From: Bacillota bacterium
Lineage (GTDB): Bacteria > Bacillota > Clostridia > Christensenellales > SZUA-584
Assembly: GCA_023412005.1 (NCBI GenBank)
Contig: JAEYOE010000032.1
Coordinates: 62,001 to 126,000 of the forward strand
DNA length: 64,000 nt
Reading direction: 5' to 3'
The first letter of the stretch is position 1. Each line of letters opens with the position of its first letter. Below the pieces are notes generated by a model. That model was not told the DNA's origin and did no database searches. It saw only the letters and a list, made by a program, of their open reading frames with translations. A program made the position numbers and the translations under genes. This document shows, piece by piece, positions 23,440-31,502 of this stretch.

Positions 23440-25466
23440 GCAACGATAATCAAAACACCATAAAACAGGGCAAAGGCCCCGGCCGCGGACGCGGCCCGAT
23501 GGGCGGCGGCCCAATGGGGCACATGCCCATGGAAAAAGCCAAAAATTTTAAGGCGGGCTTTGGCCGCCTGATGAAGTACCTCACACGGCATAAAGCGGCG
23601 CTCGCCATCGTGATTGTGATGTCGGTGCTCGCAACGGTATTCTCAATATTCGGCCCCAAGGTGCTCGGCGAAGCGACCACAGAACTGTTTAAGCCGGTGA
23701 CGGCGCAAAGCATGGTTAAATCGCAAATTAAAGAATCGGTGCCAGACGACATCAAAGCGCAGCTCGAAAATAATACGATAACCTATGAGCAGGTTATCGC
23801 TGCGGCGAAGAATTCGCCTGATAAGGAAGTGGCCGCTAAAGCGATGCAGGCGGAACAGATGCTTAAGTCGGTAAATGAATTAAAGATCGACTTCGGCAAA
23901 GTGGGCGGCATTATATTAACGGTGCTCGCACTTTATCTGCTCAGCTCGCTGTTCAGCTTTGTGCTGCAGTTTGTGATGGCGAAAACCTCGCAGACGATTG
24001 TGTACGACATGCGCGACGAGCTGAATAAAAAGCTCGCAAAGCTGCCGCTCAAATATTTCGACGGACGCACGCACGGCGAGATACTCTCGCGTGTGACCAA
24101 CGACATCGATACAGTATCCACCTCGCTGCAGCAGGGGCTCACGCAGGTGATATCGGCGGTGACAACGCTGATCGGTATCATCATCATGATGTTCACGATA
24201 TCGTGGCTCATCACACTCGTGTCGCTCGTGATACTGCCGATGAGCTTTTTCGTCACCAAGTCTGTTATCAAACGCTCACAGAAGTATTTTAAAAAGCAGC
24301 AGGCGGAGATCGGGCATATCAACGGGCATGTGGAAGAGATGTATGCGGCGCACACCGTTGTGAAGGCGTTCGGCAAGGAGGAGGAAAGCGAAGAGAAGTT
24401 TAACGGCATCAACGAGCGCCTGTATGACGTGGCGTGGCGGGCGCAGTTTCTCTCAGGCATCATGATGCCGCTGATGAATTTTTTGAGCAACATTTCGTAT
24501 GTGTTTGTCTGTGTGATTGGCGGCGTGCTCGTGATCAACGGGCAGATATCAATCGGCGATGTGCAGGCGTTCATACAGTATTCGCGCCAGTTTACGCAGC
24601 CGATTATGCAGGTGGCGCAGATTGCGAACGTGATGCAATCCACCGTGGCGGCGGCAGAGCGCGTGTTTGAGGTGCTCGACGAGCCCGAAATGACACCCGA
24701 TGTGCAGCTCACTGCCGTGCCCATGGCGCGCGGTGCTGTGGATTTTGAGCATGTCAGCTTTGGCTATAACCCGGACAAAACGGTGATTAAAGACATGAAC
24801 CTGAAGGTGAACCCCGGCGACGTGGTGGCGATTGTGGGACCCACGGGCGCGGGCAAAACCACGCTGGTGAACCTGCTGATGCGCTTTTATGAGGTGGATG
24901 AGGGGTGCATTCGTGTGGACGGTGTGGATATCAGCACGATGCCGCGCGAAACCTTACGGCAGCGTTTTGGCATGGTGCTGCAGGACACATGGCTGTTCGG
25001 CGGTACAATTCGCGACAACATCGCTTACGGGCGTGCGGGCGCAACGGAAGAGGAGATTATGAAGGCGGCGAAAATGGCGCATGCCGATCACTTTATCCGC
25101 ACGCTGCCGGACGGCTACGACACGGTGCTGAACGAGGAAGCAAGCAACATATCGTCGGGGCAGAGGCAGCTCATTACCATCGCGCGGGCCCTGCTGGCTG
25201 ACCCGGCGGTGCTGATACTCGATGAAGCGACGAGCAATGTGGATACGCGCACCGAGGCGTACATTCAAAACGCGATGATCGCGCTGATGAAGGGCCGCAC
25301 AAATTTCGTGATTGCGCATCGTCTATCGACGATTCGCAACGCGTCGACGATACTCGTGATGAACGAGGGGCAGATTATTGAGCAGGGCACGCACAAGCAG
25401 CTGATGGACAAAAACGGCTTTTACGCCGATTTGTACAACAGCCAGTTCACGGGCGCAACCGCTTAA
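23436..25466 (+). CDS. Heterodimeric ABC exporter, catalytic subunit
   Basis: 676 residues. A Gly/Pro/Met-rich N-terminal tail ('GPGRGRGPMGGGPMGHMP', about 9-30) precedes helix 1. A lysine/glutamate-rich insert of about 70 residues (about 85-150) lies between helices 1 and 2 and would be extracytoplasmic. The ATPase domain has Walker A GPTGAGKTT, Walker B LILDEATS with the catalytic Glu, and switch His in 'IAHRLST'. Its signature is SSGQ rather than SGGQ, which matches the degenerate site formed with the partner's Walker motifs. ATGA overlap with the partner gene. Confidence 0.94.
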   Translation: MSNDNQNTIKQGKGPGRGRGPMGGGPMGHMPMEKAKNFKAGFGRLMKYLTRHKAALAIVIVMSVLATVFSIFGPKVLGEATTELFKPVTAQSMVKSQIKESVPDDIKAQLENNTITYEQVIAAAKNSPDKEVAAKAMQAEQMLKSVNELKIDFGKVGGIILTVLALYLLSSLFSFVLQFVMAKTSQTIVYDMRDELNKKLAKLPLKYFDGRTHGEILSRVTNDIDTVSTSLQQGLTQVISAVTTLIGIIIMMFTISWLITLVSLVILPMSFFVTKSVIKRSQKYFKKQQAEIGHINGHVEEMYAAHTVVKAFGKEEESEEKFNGINERLYDVAWRAQFLSGIMMPLMNFLSNISYVFVCVIGGVLVINGQISIGDVQAFIQYSRQFTQPIMQVAQIANVMQSTVAAAERVFEVLDEPEMTPDVQLTAVPMARGAVDFEHVSFGYNPDKTVIKDMNLKVNPGDVVAIVGPTGAGKTTLVNLLMRFYEVDEGCIRVDGVDISTMPRETLRQRFGMVLQDTWLFGGTIRDNIAYGRAGATEEEIMKAAKMAHADHFIRTLPDGYDTVLNEEASNISSGQRQLITIARALLADPAVLILDEATSNVDTRTEAYIQNAMIALMKGRTNFVIAHRLSTIRNASTILVMNEGQIIEQGTHKQLMDKNGFYADLYNSQFTGATA

Positions 25467-25478
25467 CACACGGCATTA

Positions 25479-25513
25479 TAAAAGCCGTATTCGGGATTCC
25501 GGATACGGCTTTA
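25479..25513 (+). terminator. Terminator of the tetR-ABC operon
   Basis: AAAGCCGTAT / ATACGGCTTT outer stem with an inner CGG-GATT-CCG, 13 bp after the last stop. The tail is TTTATT. Confidence 0.8.
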
Positions 25514-25527
25514 TTCGTATGTAAAAA

Positions 25528-25641
25528 GGCCTTCCCCTAAGGGGAAGGTGGCGCGAAGCGCCGGATGAGGGGAGTCCTTGCAGTTTTGATCAACACCTCA
25601 TCAGTCGCCTGTCGGCGACAGCTTCTCCTCAAGGAGAAGCC
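25528..25641. repeat. Palindromic MITE-like repeat, second family
   Basis: A 114-bp non-coding element built of two inverted arms. The left arm has CTTCCCCTAAGGGGAAG, GGCGCGAAGCGCC and GGATGAGG; the right arm has CCTCATC, GTCGCCTGTCGGCGAC and GCTTCTCCTCAAGGAGAAGC. The ends read GGCCTTCCCC and GGAGAAGCC. The architecture parallels the elements at 16.75-17.06 kb, but the sequence family differs. Such elements are dispersed in many clostridial genomes. Confidence 0.75.
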
Positions 25642-25692
25642 AAAACTTGTAGTAACGGTCGGATATGGCCTTGTCCATTGAGGAGTGTATTT

Positions 25693-26673
25693 TTATCGCG
25701 GCTGAGCCTGCATCAGCCGCTCCAGATGATCAAGATAGTCTTTCTCCATCAGCGCAAAGCCCTTGTTCGGGAAGCTGTCAATCTGCACCTTGGCCTTTTG
25801 CAGCAGCTCGGCGGCCACGCTCTTGTTGCCGATAACAAAAAACTGATAAGCTGCATGCGTGCGGGTGCACATCGGCAGCGGCGCTTCGAGATACTTCTTC
25901 ATTTTGCGCTGCGCATACAGCGTTCTTGCTTTGTCATAATCCGGCCTGTGAACGATGTAATAATAAAGATAATCCAGCTGAACCGAGTGCTTGAAATACG
26001 GCGTGAGCTCATTTAAATCGAGCTTGCTGTATTTTTCAAAGCACGCGTCAATAAGGCCGCTGTCATAAAGACGCGCCGCATCCCACAGCAGCAGATTGGC
26101 CACGAAATGATTGCGCAGGTCTGCATTTTCGGGAAGCGCAAACAACTGCTCATCAAAGTCGCGGAACCGTTTGCCGTTCATCATCTCATTGTTGGCCTGC
26201 ATGATCACGTAAAACCCATGCCGGGCCTCGGGCGACTGCAGCGCTTTGATAACGTTCATGCCGTCGTTCGGTACTTGAATGGTCATCGGCACCAGGTTCA
26301 TCAGCCCCGTGAGGGCGCTGGCTGCAATGCCCCCGATCAGCACGTAGCTAAAGCCGCCTGTCAGCAAGGCGATGCATACAAGTATCGCGACGGTCAGCAG
26401 ATTAAAGAATCCGCCGCCGAGGTTGTACAGTACAAATCGAAAATCCGCTTCGTTCTCGGGAGGCCCCATTAAACTCTGGCCGAGCATAAACTTATTTCCC
26501 GATTTTTTGAACCTCAGACAGCCGTTCTCTTTGTACCAGACAAACGAAAACAGCCGAAACGAGCTGAAACGCGAACCCGTGATCAGCCCGAAAACCAGAT
26601 GCCCAAGCTCATGAATCGGTATACTGATGATATAAAAAATGATATAAGCGATAAAAAAGACGAGCGATTCCAC
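25693..26673 (-). CDS. M50-like site-2 protease family membrane protein
   Basis: 326 residues. The N-terminal helix carries the zinc motif HELGH (about 21-25, IPIHELGHLVFG). Three further helices follow to about residue 150, with 'NLVPMTIQVPNDGMNVIKAL' supplying the N-P-x-x-x-DG third-ligand region in slightly altered form. Residues about 155-326 are a soluble helical domain, tetratricopeptide-like in appearance, with no named match. The start is GTG 26673 behind GGGAG. It is probably an intramembrane or membrane-associated metalloprotease; the substrate is unknown. Monocistronic. Confidence 0.8.
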   Translation of the reverse strand: MESLVFFIAYIIFYIISIPIHELGHLVFGLITGSRFSSFRLFSFVWYKENGCLRFKKSGNKFMLGQSLMGPPENEADFRFVLYNLGGGFFNLLTVAILVCIALLTGGFSYVLIGGIAASALTGLMNLVPMTIQVPNDGMNVIKALQSPEARHGFYVIMQANNEMMNGKRFRDFDEQLFALPENADLRNHFVANLLLWDAARLYDSGLIDACFEKYSKLDLNELTPYFKHSVQLDYLYYYIVHRPDYDKARTLYAQRKMKKYLEAPLPMCTRTHAAYQFFVIGNKSVAAELLQKAKVQIDSFPNKGFALMEKDYLDHLERLMQAQPR

Positions 26674-26818
26674 ACGGCGCTCCCTTCACAGCTATGTCGA
26701 TGTAAATTTAATTTTAGAAATAAATGACGAAAAAAGCAACTTTTATTTTTTCGAACCTTTCACTCATGCAATAACCGCTGCGGCCATGAAAAGCCTGTGC
26801 AAAGCCTTGAACAGCCCG

Positions 26819-26848
26819 TTGACTTAAGTCAATCCGCCTTGCTATCAT
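26819..26848 (+). promoter_or_regulatory. Promoter with embedded palindrome upstream of the PHP gene
   Basis: -35 TTGACT (26819-26824), 18-bp spacer, -10 TATCAT (26843-26848). The -35 lies inside the perfect 14-bp palindrome TTGACTTAAGTCAA (26819-26832), a possible repressor site. Confidence 0.5.
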
Positions 26849-26932
26849 AGCAGTTGTAAACATTGTGTGAAAACGGCGTTTTGTTTATATTTTAGACCCA
26901 ACTTTTTAGTATGATAATACCGAGGAAAAACG

Positions 26933-27622
26933 ATGAAGCTTTATCAGTTTGAAACGCATTGCCATACGGCCGAAACAAGCCCGTGCGGTTTTCTAACAGC
27001 CGCTCAGGCAGTGGACGGCACCAAGGCGGCGGGCTATAAAGGCACGTTCATCACCGACCACTTTTATTCGCGCTTTTTTGAAAGGCCGGATATACAAGCC
27101 CTTTCGTGGCATGAAAAGGTGCAGCGCTATTTGGCGGGTTACCGCGCAGCGAAAAAACGCGGCAGTCAGGTGGGGCTTAAGGTGCTATTGGGGCTTGAGG
27201 TGCAGCCGGAGGGTTCGCCGTACGAGTTTTTAATCTACGGGCCGGATGAAGCATTTTTGCTCGAGGCGGGGCCGTTCTACCAGCTGCCGATTGAGCAAAT
27301 TTACAGCCTCATGCATGAAAACGGGTTCCTCGTGTTTCAAGCGCATCCTTTCCGGTTTGGCCTGTCGCCGGAGAACCCGGCGTTCTACGACGGCATTGAG
27401 ATCGTCAACACGCAGGTGAGAAACAAGAGCCGCAATCGGCTTTCGCTCAAGTTCGCCCGCGAGAATGATGTGATGGTGATCGCCGGAGGCGACGTGCACA
27501 TGAGCGAAGACATAGGCAAGAGCGGCATTATGCTGCCCGGTGATGTGAAGGATATATCGTCGTTTATCAACTATTATAAGCAAGTCAGGACGCCGGAGCT
27601 GATTGTGACCTGTGAGGCCTGA
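26933..27622 (+). CDS. PHP-domain metal-dependent phosphoesterase
   Basis: 229 residues of the PHP (polymerase and histidinol phosphatase) fold. The metal motif 'ETHCHTAETSPCG' is at the N-terminus, 'GTFITDHF' supplies the second cluster, 'FQAHPFR' the third, and 'VIAGGDVHMSED' the fourth. Members hydrolyse phosphate esters using three metal ions; the substrate is not predictable. GAGG lies about seven bases before the ATG. It is the first of four closely spaced plus-strand genes ending with rubredoxin. Confidence 0.88.
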   Translation: MKLYQFETHCHTAETSPCGFLTAAQAVDGTKAAGYKGTFITDHFYSRFFERPDIQALSWHEKVQRYLAGYRAAKKRGSQVGLKVLLGLEVQPEGSPYEFLIYGPDEAFLLEAGPFYQLPIEQIYSLMHENGFLVFQAHPFRFGLSPENPAFYDGIEIVNTQVRNKSRNRLSLKFARENDVMVIAGGDVHMSEDIGKSGIMLPGDVKDISSFINYYKQVRTPELIVTCEA

Positions 27623-27650
27623 CGTATGACGGAAAAGAAGGTGATGCTTC

Positions 27651-28025
27651 ATGTTTAACAGAATGTTTATCGGACGCAACGGCCCCGATCAGCTTTCCTT
27701 TGGGCTGATTATATTCTCCCTGGTTTTAAGCTTTGTGCCGTGGGTGTATATGTTTGCCATTACGCTGGCAATTACCGGGGTTGCGATTTTCCGCATGTTT
27801 TCCCGCAATATTGCGCAGCGTCAAAAAGAGAATTTATTATTCATGAATGTGGTTAATAAAATCAAATCGTGGTATTATAGGAATAAAGCAAAAGGCCAGC
27901 AGCGAAAGCTGTACAAAATTTTTATATGCCCCAAATGTTCGCAAAAGCTGCGGGTGCCCAGAGGCAAAGGCAAGGTATCCATCAAGTGCTCAAAATGCGG
28001 GCATAAAATGATCAGAAACACATAA
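27651..28025 (+). CDS. Membrane protein with C-terminal zinc ribbon
   Basis: 124 residues. Two hydrophobic helices (about 18-50, FGLIIFSLVLSFVPWVYMFAITLAITGVAIF), a basic linker (about 55-85), and a C-terminal zinc ribbon with two CxxC pairs (ICPKCSQKLRVP ... IKCSKCGHKM). The 'QKLRVPRGKGK' sequence is typical of MJ0042-like or zinc-ribbon tails seen in many firmicute membrane proteins. The function is unknown. GAAGG precedes the ATG, and the gene is 28 bp after the PHP gene. Confidence 0.75.
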   Translation: MFNRMFIGRNGPDQLSFGLIIFSLVLSFVPWVYMFAITLAITGVAIFRMFSRNIAQRQKENLLFMNVVNKIKSWYYRNKAKGQQRKLYKIFICPKCSQKLRVPRGKGKVSIKCSKCGHKMIRNT

Positions 28026-28050
28026 GCAAAAAAACTAAAGAGGTATTATC

Positions 28051-28254
28051 ATGGCACAAATTACAAAAGATATGACCATTGCCCAGTTGCTCACGCTTGA
28101 TCCCGGATGCGCCAAGGTGCTGATGGAAGCCGGTATGCACTGCATTGGCTGCCCCGCTTCGGCAGGAGAGAGCCTTGAGGAAGCCGGTGCGGTTCACGGC
28201 CTTGATGTGGACGAACTGCTTGCCAATCTGAACGATTATTTTCAAAATAAATAA
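28051..28254 (+). CDS. DUF1858 (hybrid-cluster-associated redox disulfide) protein
   Basis: 67 residues covering one DUF1858 domain, found alone or at the N-terminus of ScdA/YtfE and hybrid cluster proteins. The key 'GMHCIGCPASAGESLEEAGAVHGLD' carries the CxxC redox pair. 'MTIAQLLTLDPGCAKVLMEAGMHC' is the family pattern. AAAGAGG precedes the ATG. It sits 14 bp upstream of rubredoxin, and both are small redox proteins, so a shared role in oxygen or nitrosative stress defence is likely but inferred. Confidence 0.9.
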   Translation: MAQITKDMTIAQLLTLDPGCAKVLMEAGMHCIGCPASAGESLEEAGAVHGLDVDELLANLNDYFQNK

Positions 28255-28268
28255 GTGAGGAGATGCGA

Positions 28269-28427
28269 ATGAAAAAATACGAATGTACTGTTTGCGGTTA
28301 TGTTTACGATCCCGAAGTCGGTGACCCGGATAACGGCATTGCCCCCGGCACAGCTTTTGAAGACATCCCCGACGATTGGGTCTGCCCCCTTTGCGGCGCG
28401 TCTAAAGGCATGTTTGAAGAATCCTGA
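28269..28427 (+). CDS. Rubredoxin
   Basis: 52-residue one-iron electron carrier. It starts MKKYECTVCGYVYDPEVGD and ends with 'WVCPLCGASKGMFEES'; the two CxxC(G) knuckles supply the four cysteine ligands, and the 'DWVCPLCG' and 'GIAPGTAFEDIPDDW' elements are invariant. GAGGAG lies seven bases before the ATG. It is the last gene of the PHP/zinc-ribbon/DUF1858 run. In anaerobes it donates electrons to rubrerythrin, superoxide reductase or rubredoxin:oxygen oxidoreductase. Confidence 0.97.
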   Translation: MKKYECTVCGYVYDPEVGDPDNGIAPGTAFEDIPDDWVCPLCGASKGMFEES

Positions 28428-28457
28428 CAACCGATGATATCGTTAAGTAACCACACA

Positions 28458-28481
28458 GAGCCCGCCATAATGGTCGGGCTC
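28458..28481. terminator. Stem-loop after rubredoxin
   Basis: GAGCCCG / CGGGCTC stem (7 bp, extendable through CCAT-AATGG) followed by TTAAAATTG. The U-run is weak, but the position between convergent genes fits termination. Confidence 0.55.
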
Positions 28482-28545
28482 TTAAAATTGCTTAAAATGG
28501 CCTCGAACGTGTCTGTGTTGTGAAAGTGCAGTATACCGAAAATAA

Positions 28546-29037
28546 TCAGGCAGTGGTATTTTCGCGAATTTTGCTCAGTATGTTTTGAATCAGGAAGTTC
28601 AAGAATTGGATAGGCTTCTCGTACGTATCGATCTTGCTCATATTGTATTCGGCCTTGTAAACACCATTACCCGTAAGCAAAAAAACGAAAGCAAGATCGC
28701 CGTCTGGCAAATCAAATTGACTGGTTTTTTTAAGATATTTCAAAGCCTGGCCCGCGCTGTAGAGGAATGATCCGCCTGCTTGTCTGACGGATTCATGTTT
28801 TTGGCCAATACCTAGCAGACCGCCGCCTGTGCTGTCATACAAGCTGACTGTGCCGTCAAAAAAACAGACAAGAGATATAATTTTTTCTTTACTGATCGGC
28901 ATATCCACAACGGCGGTATAGACTTGTTCGTTGTTTTCGAGTGACAGTCCAATATCGGATGGCATTGTCGCAAATGCTTGATTTCTCAAGCCCAGATAAG
29001 CGATGTCATGACTTGTTGCTTTGGATTTTCCAAACAT
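28546..29037 (-). CDS. Hypothetical protein
   Basis: 163 residues, soluble, with no motif I can name. It begins MFGKSKATSHDIAYLGLRNQA and has several hydrophobic beta strands (TAVVDMP, IISLVCFFDGTVSLYD) and a Gly-rich 'STGGGLLGIGQKHE' turn. A helix follows (about 85-105), then an 'LAFVFLLTGNGVYKAEYNM' strand pair and a C-terminal helix. The strands and 'FFDGTVSLYDSTGGG' suggest a compact alpha-beta domain, perhaps profilin- or roadblock-like, but this is only an impression. AGAGGA precedes the ATG. Monocistronic on the minus strand. Confidence 0.6.
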   Translation of the reverse strand: MFGKSKATSHDIAYLGLRNQAFATMPSDIGLSLENNEQVYTAVVDMPISKEKIISLVCFFDGTVSLYDSTGGGLLGIGQKHESVRQAGGSFLYSAGQALKYLKKTSQFDLPDGDLAFVFLLTGNGVYKAEYNMSKIDTYEKPIQFLNFLIQNILSKIRENTTA

Positions 29038-29147
29038 ATCGATAAATCCTCTTTATTTACAATGATTACATACATCCATATTAAAGCACAAAATACAAAG
29101 TGCATCAATGATTGAGTTTTACTGGTTTGTAAAGCGAAAATTTTTAT

Positions 29148-29176
29148 TTGACAAATGCATAAATTAGCGCCATACT
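29148..29176 (+). promoter_or_regulatory. Promoter of the gntR-ABC operon
   Basis: TTGACA (29148-29153), 17-bp spacer, CATACT (29171-29176). The -10 box runs into the inverted repeat described next. Confidence 0.65.
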
Positions 29177-29197
29177 GTATATAACGTATATATACAG
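29175..29197 (+). promoter_or_regulatory. Putative YtrA-type operator
   Basis: Inverted repeat CTGTATATA (29175-29183) and TATATACAG (29189-29197) around a 5-bp centre. It overlaps the -10 and start region of the operon promoter, the usual place for autorepression by the GntR-family regulator encoded first in the operon. Confidence 0.65.
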
Positions 29198-29228
29198 TAG
29201 ATTAAGCGCGGTCAGGGGGAAATGCCGG

Positions 29229-29603
29229 TTGGATATCATCATCAGCAACGCGAGCGACAAACCGATTTATGAGCAGATTACGTCTCAGATTAAGAATCTG
29301 ATACTGAACGGCACGCTGAAAGAAGGCGATTTGTTGCCGTCTATGCGGCTGCTCGCCAAGGAATTGCGCATCAGCGTGATCACAACAAAACGTGCGTATG
29401 AAGACCTCGAACGTGACGGCTTCATAGAAACCGTGATGGGCAAGGGCAGTTATGTGGCGGGACGCAATATTGAACTGATCAGAGAAGAACAGCTTCGCAT
29501 GGCGGAAGGGCATCTGCAAAAGGCTGTGGAGATTGCCAAAAGCAGCGGCATCGCGATGGAGGAACTGTCTGACATATTAGCACTTTTGTATAAGGAGGAA
29601 TAG
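29229..29603 (+). CDS. GntR-family regulator, YtrA subfamily
   Basis: 124 residues: winged helix-turn-helix (about 10-75, 'PIYEQITSQIKNLILNGTLKEGDLLPSMRLLAKELRISVITTKRAYEDLERDGFIET') and the short helical tail (about 80-124) that marks the YtrA subgroup and serves for dimerisation. The start is TTG 29229 with AGGGGGA upstream. It is the first gene of an operon with an ABC ATPase and permease. YtrA-type regulators usually repress linked ABC exporters until cell-wall-active compounds appear; that role here is inferred. Confidence 0.93.
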   Translation: MDIIISNASDKPIYEQITSQIKNLILNGTLKEGDLLPSMRLLAKELRISVITTKRAYEDLERDGFIETVMGKGSYVAGRNIELIREEQLRMAEGHLQKAVEIAKSSGIAMEELSDILALLYKEE

Positions 29604-29606
29604 GCG

Positions 29607-30467
29607 TTGGAAAATGTACTGGAAGTCAGCGGACTAACGAAGGATTACGGAAGCTTTGCGCTGAAAAATGTGAGCTTTAAGCTGCCCAAGGGCTGCATTA
29701 TGGGGTTTATCGGCGAGAACGGAGCGGGTAAAACCACCACGCTCAAGCTGATATTAAACATGATAAAAAAGGACAGCGGCGATGTTCGGCTGCTGGGTAT
29801 GGATCATGTGGCGCAGGAGCAGCAAATAAAGCAGCAGCTCGGTGTGGTGCTGGATAACTGCCATTTTCACGAGAGCTTGAAGCCGGGCGATATCTCTTCA
29901 GTGATGCGCCATATCTACACCGGCTGGGACGACGTGCTATACCGATCTTACTTAAAGCGCTTCGCAGTGCCCGAAAAGAATACGGTTAAGCAGATGTCGA
30001 AGGGCATGAAGACGAAGCTGTCGCTGTCGGTGGCGCTCGCGCACAGGCCGCGCGTGCTGCTGCTCGACGAAGCGACGAGCGGGCTTGATCCCGTGGTGCG
30101 CAGTGAGATACTCGATATCTTTCTCGACATCATACAAGACGAGGAACGGTCGATATTTTTATCGACGCACATCATCAGCGATCTGGAGAAGGTGGCCGAT
30201 TATGTGACGCTGATTAAAGATGGACAGTTGGTCTTCTCGCAGTCTGCCGACGATTTGAAATATGGCTACGGCATATTGAAGTGCGGCCAGAACGATTTTG
30301 CGCGCATTGACCGCAGCGATATTGAGGGGCAGCGGCGCGGCCAGTTTGGGCATGAGGTGCTGGTGAAAAACCCGGATATCGTGAGAACAAAATACCCGGG
30401 GTTCATGGTAGACCCGGCACATATTGAAGACATTATGCTGTTTTATGTGAGGAGTGATGCATCATGA
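29607..30467 (+). CDS. ABC transporter ATP-binding protein
   Basis: 286 residues. Walker A GENGAGKTT, Q-loop region 'LGVVLDNCHF', signature 'QMSKGMKTKLSLSVALA' (MSKGM in place of LSGGQ, normal for YtrB/BcrA-like ATPases), Walker B LLLDEAT, and switch His in 'FLSTHIISD'. The C-terminal about 70 residues form the accessory domain seen in YtrB-type subunits. The start is TTG 29607 with AAGGAGG ahead. It pairs with the permease gene, whose ATG overlaps its stop. Confidence 0.93.
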   Translation: MENVLEVSGLTKDYGSFALKNVSFKLPKGCIMGFIGENGAGKTTTLKLILNMIKKDSGDVRLLGMDHVAQEQQIKQQLGVVLDNCHFHESLKPGDISSVMRHIYTGWDDVLYRSYLKRFAVPEKNTVKQMSKGMKTKLSLSVALAHRPRVLLLDEATSGLDPVVRSEILDIFLDIIQDEERSIFLSTHIISDLEKVADYVTLIKDGQLVFSQSADDLKYGYGILKCGQNDFARIDRSDIEGQRRGQFGHEVLVKNPDIVRTKYPGFMVDPAHIEDIMLFYVRSDAS

Positions 30468-31090
30468 AGGGGCTGATATTAAAGGATATGTATAGCCTGA
30501 GGAAGTACGGCAGAACCATGCTGCTGCTTGCTGTGTTCTACAGTTTCATGATATTTATGATGGGGAATGCCGACGTGTTTTTGGGGACGGTTGTCATCAT
30601 GTTTGCGGTTGCCTCCATAACTTCGTTCGCTTACGACAATCAGGCGGGGTGGGATATCTATGTGAGTACGCTGCCGGTGAGCAGAAGGAATGTGGTGATG
30701 AGCAAGTATGCGCTGTCGTATCTGCTGGCGCTGCTCGGCGGGCTGCTCGCACTGCTTGTGGGCTGGGTCAACGGAATTATAAAGGGTACCGGTAACTTTT
30801 TTGAGATGCTCGTGTCTGCTTATGCGATGTTTGCGATCGCCGTCATCTTTGTCAGCGTATTGCTGCCGCTTATCTATAAGTTCGGCGTGGAACGCTCGCG
30901 CATCATTATCATTGCTGCTGTGGCAATCCCGGTTGCGGCGGTGATGGCGCTGGCGCAGACGAAGGCTATCCCCATACCGGATGAGCAGACGGTAAAGCAA
31001 GCACTGCTGTTGTCACCGCTGATAATTGCGGCTTGCTGCGCATTGTCGTATGCGATATCGAATTCGATTTACCGGAAAAAAGAAGTATGA
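30464..31090 (+). CDS. ABC-2 type membrane permease
   Basis: 208 residues with six predicted helices (about 18-34, 40-57, 82-100, 115-135, 143-160, 178-196). Small-size YtrC/ABC-2-like permease without large loops; 'YVSTLPVSRRNVVMSKY' before helix 3 is the coupling-helix motif typical of the ABC-2 family. ATGA overlap with the ATPase gene. Together with it and the GntR regulator it forms a three-gene exporter operon. The substrate is unknown. Confidence 0.88.
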   Translation: MKGLILKDMYSLRKYGRTMLLLAVFYSFMIFMMGNADVFLGTVVIMFAVASITSFAYDNQAGWDIYVSTLPVSRRNVVMSKYALSYLLALLGGLLALLVGWVNGIIKGTGNFFEMLVSAYAMFAIAVIFVSVLLPLIYKFGVERSRIIIIAAVAIPVAAVMALAQTKAIPIPDEQTVKQALLLSPLIIAACCALSYAISNSIYRKKEV

Positions 31091-31193
31091 TTTGATGATT
31101 TTCTATTTGAGTAAAGGCTGTGTCGCCGCGGGCGATTGAAAGAGAAGGTTACAGCGGCATTATCTGTACGAGCACAGAAGAATTTATAAGCAC

Positions 31194-31220
31194 AAAAAAA
31201 GAGCGGATGAACCGCTCTTT
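31194..31220. terminator. Bidirectional terminator at the end of the rpsR operon
   Basis: AAAAAAA GAGCGG ATGAA CCGCTC TTTT: a 6-bp GC-rich stem with A and T flanks between the permease (plus) and rpsR (minus). Confidence 0.85.
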
Positions 31221-31231
31221 TATGGTACTGC

Positions 31232-31483
31232 TTAGTCCTGCGAATACGGCAGCAGCGCCATCATACGCCCACGCTTCACCGCCATGGCCAAGTCTCTCTG
31301 ATGCTTGGCGCAAACGCCGGAAGTCCGTCTCGGCTGAATTTTGCCGCGCTCTGTTAAAAAGCGCTTTAATTTCATGATGTCTTTATAATCAATGCTTTTT
31401 GATTTATCCGCACAAAACGCGCAAATTTTACGCCGGGGTTTTCCGCGCCGCATTTTCTTTTGCGACTTATCGTCGTTCATCAT
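31232..31483 (-). CDS. rpsR: 30S ribosomal protein S18
   Basis: 83 residues; binds S6 on the platform of the small subunit. The core 'DYKDIMKLKRFLTERGKIQPRRTSGVCAKHQRDLAMAVKRGRMMALLPY' is nearly invariant. 'KICAFCADK' plus 'GVCAKH' show it is the zinc-ligand (C+) form of S18. The start is the first of two ATGs, with AGGAGG eight bases upstream. It is the third gene of the rpsF-ssb-rpsR operon; rplI does not follow. Confidence 0.98.
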   Translation of the reverse strand: MMNDDKSQKKMRRGKPRRKICAFCADKSKSIDYKDIMKLKRFLTERGKIQPRRTSGVCAKHQRDLAMAVKRGRMMALLPYSQD

Positions 31484-31502
31484 AACTTACTCCTCCTTTT
31501 CG

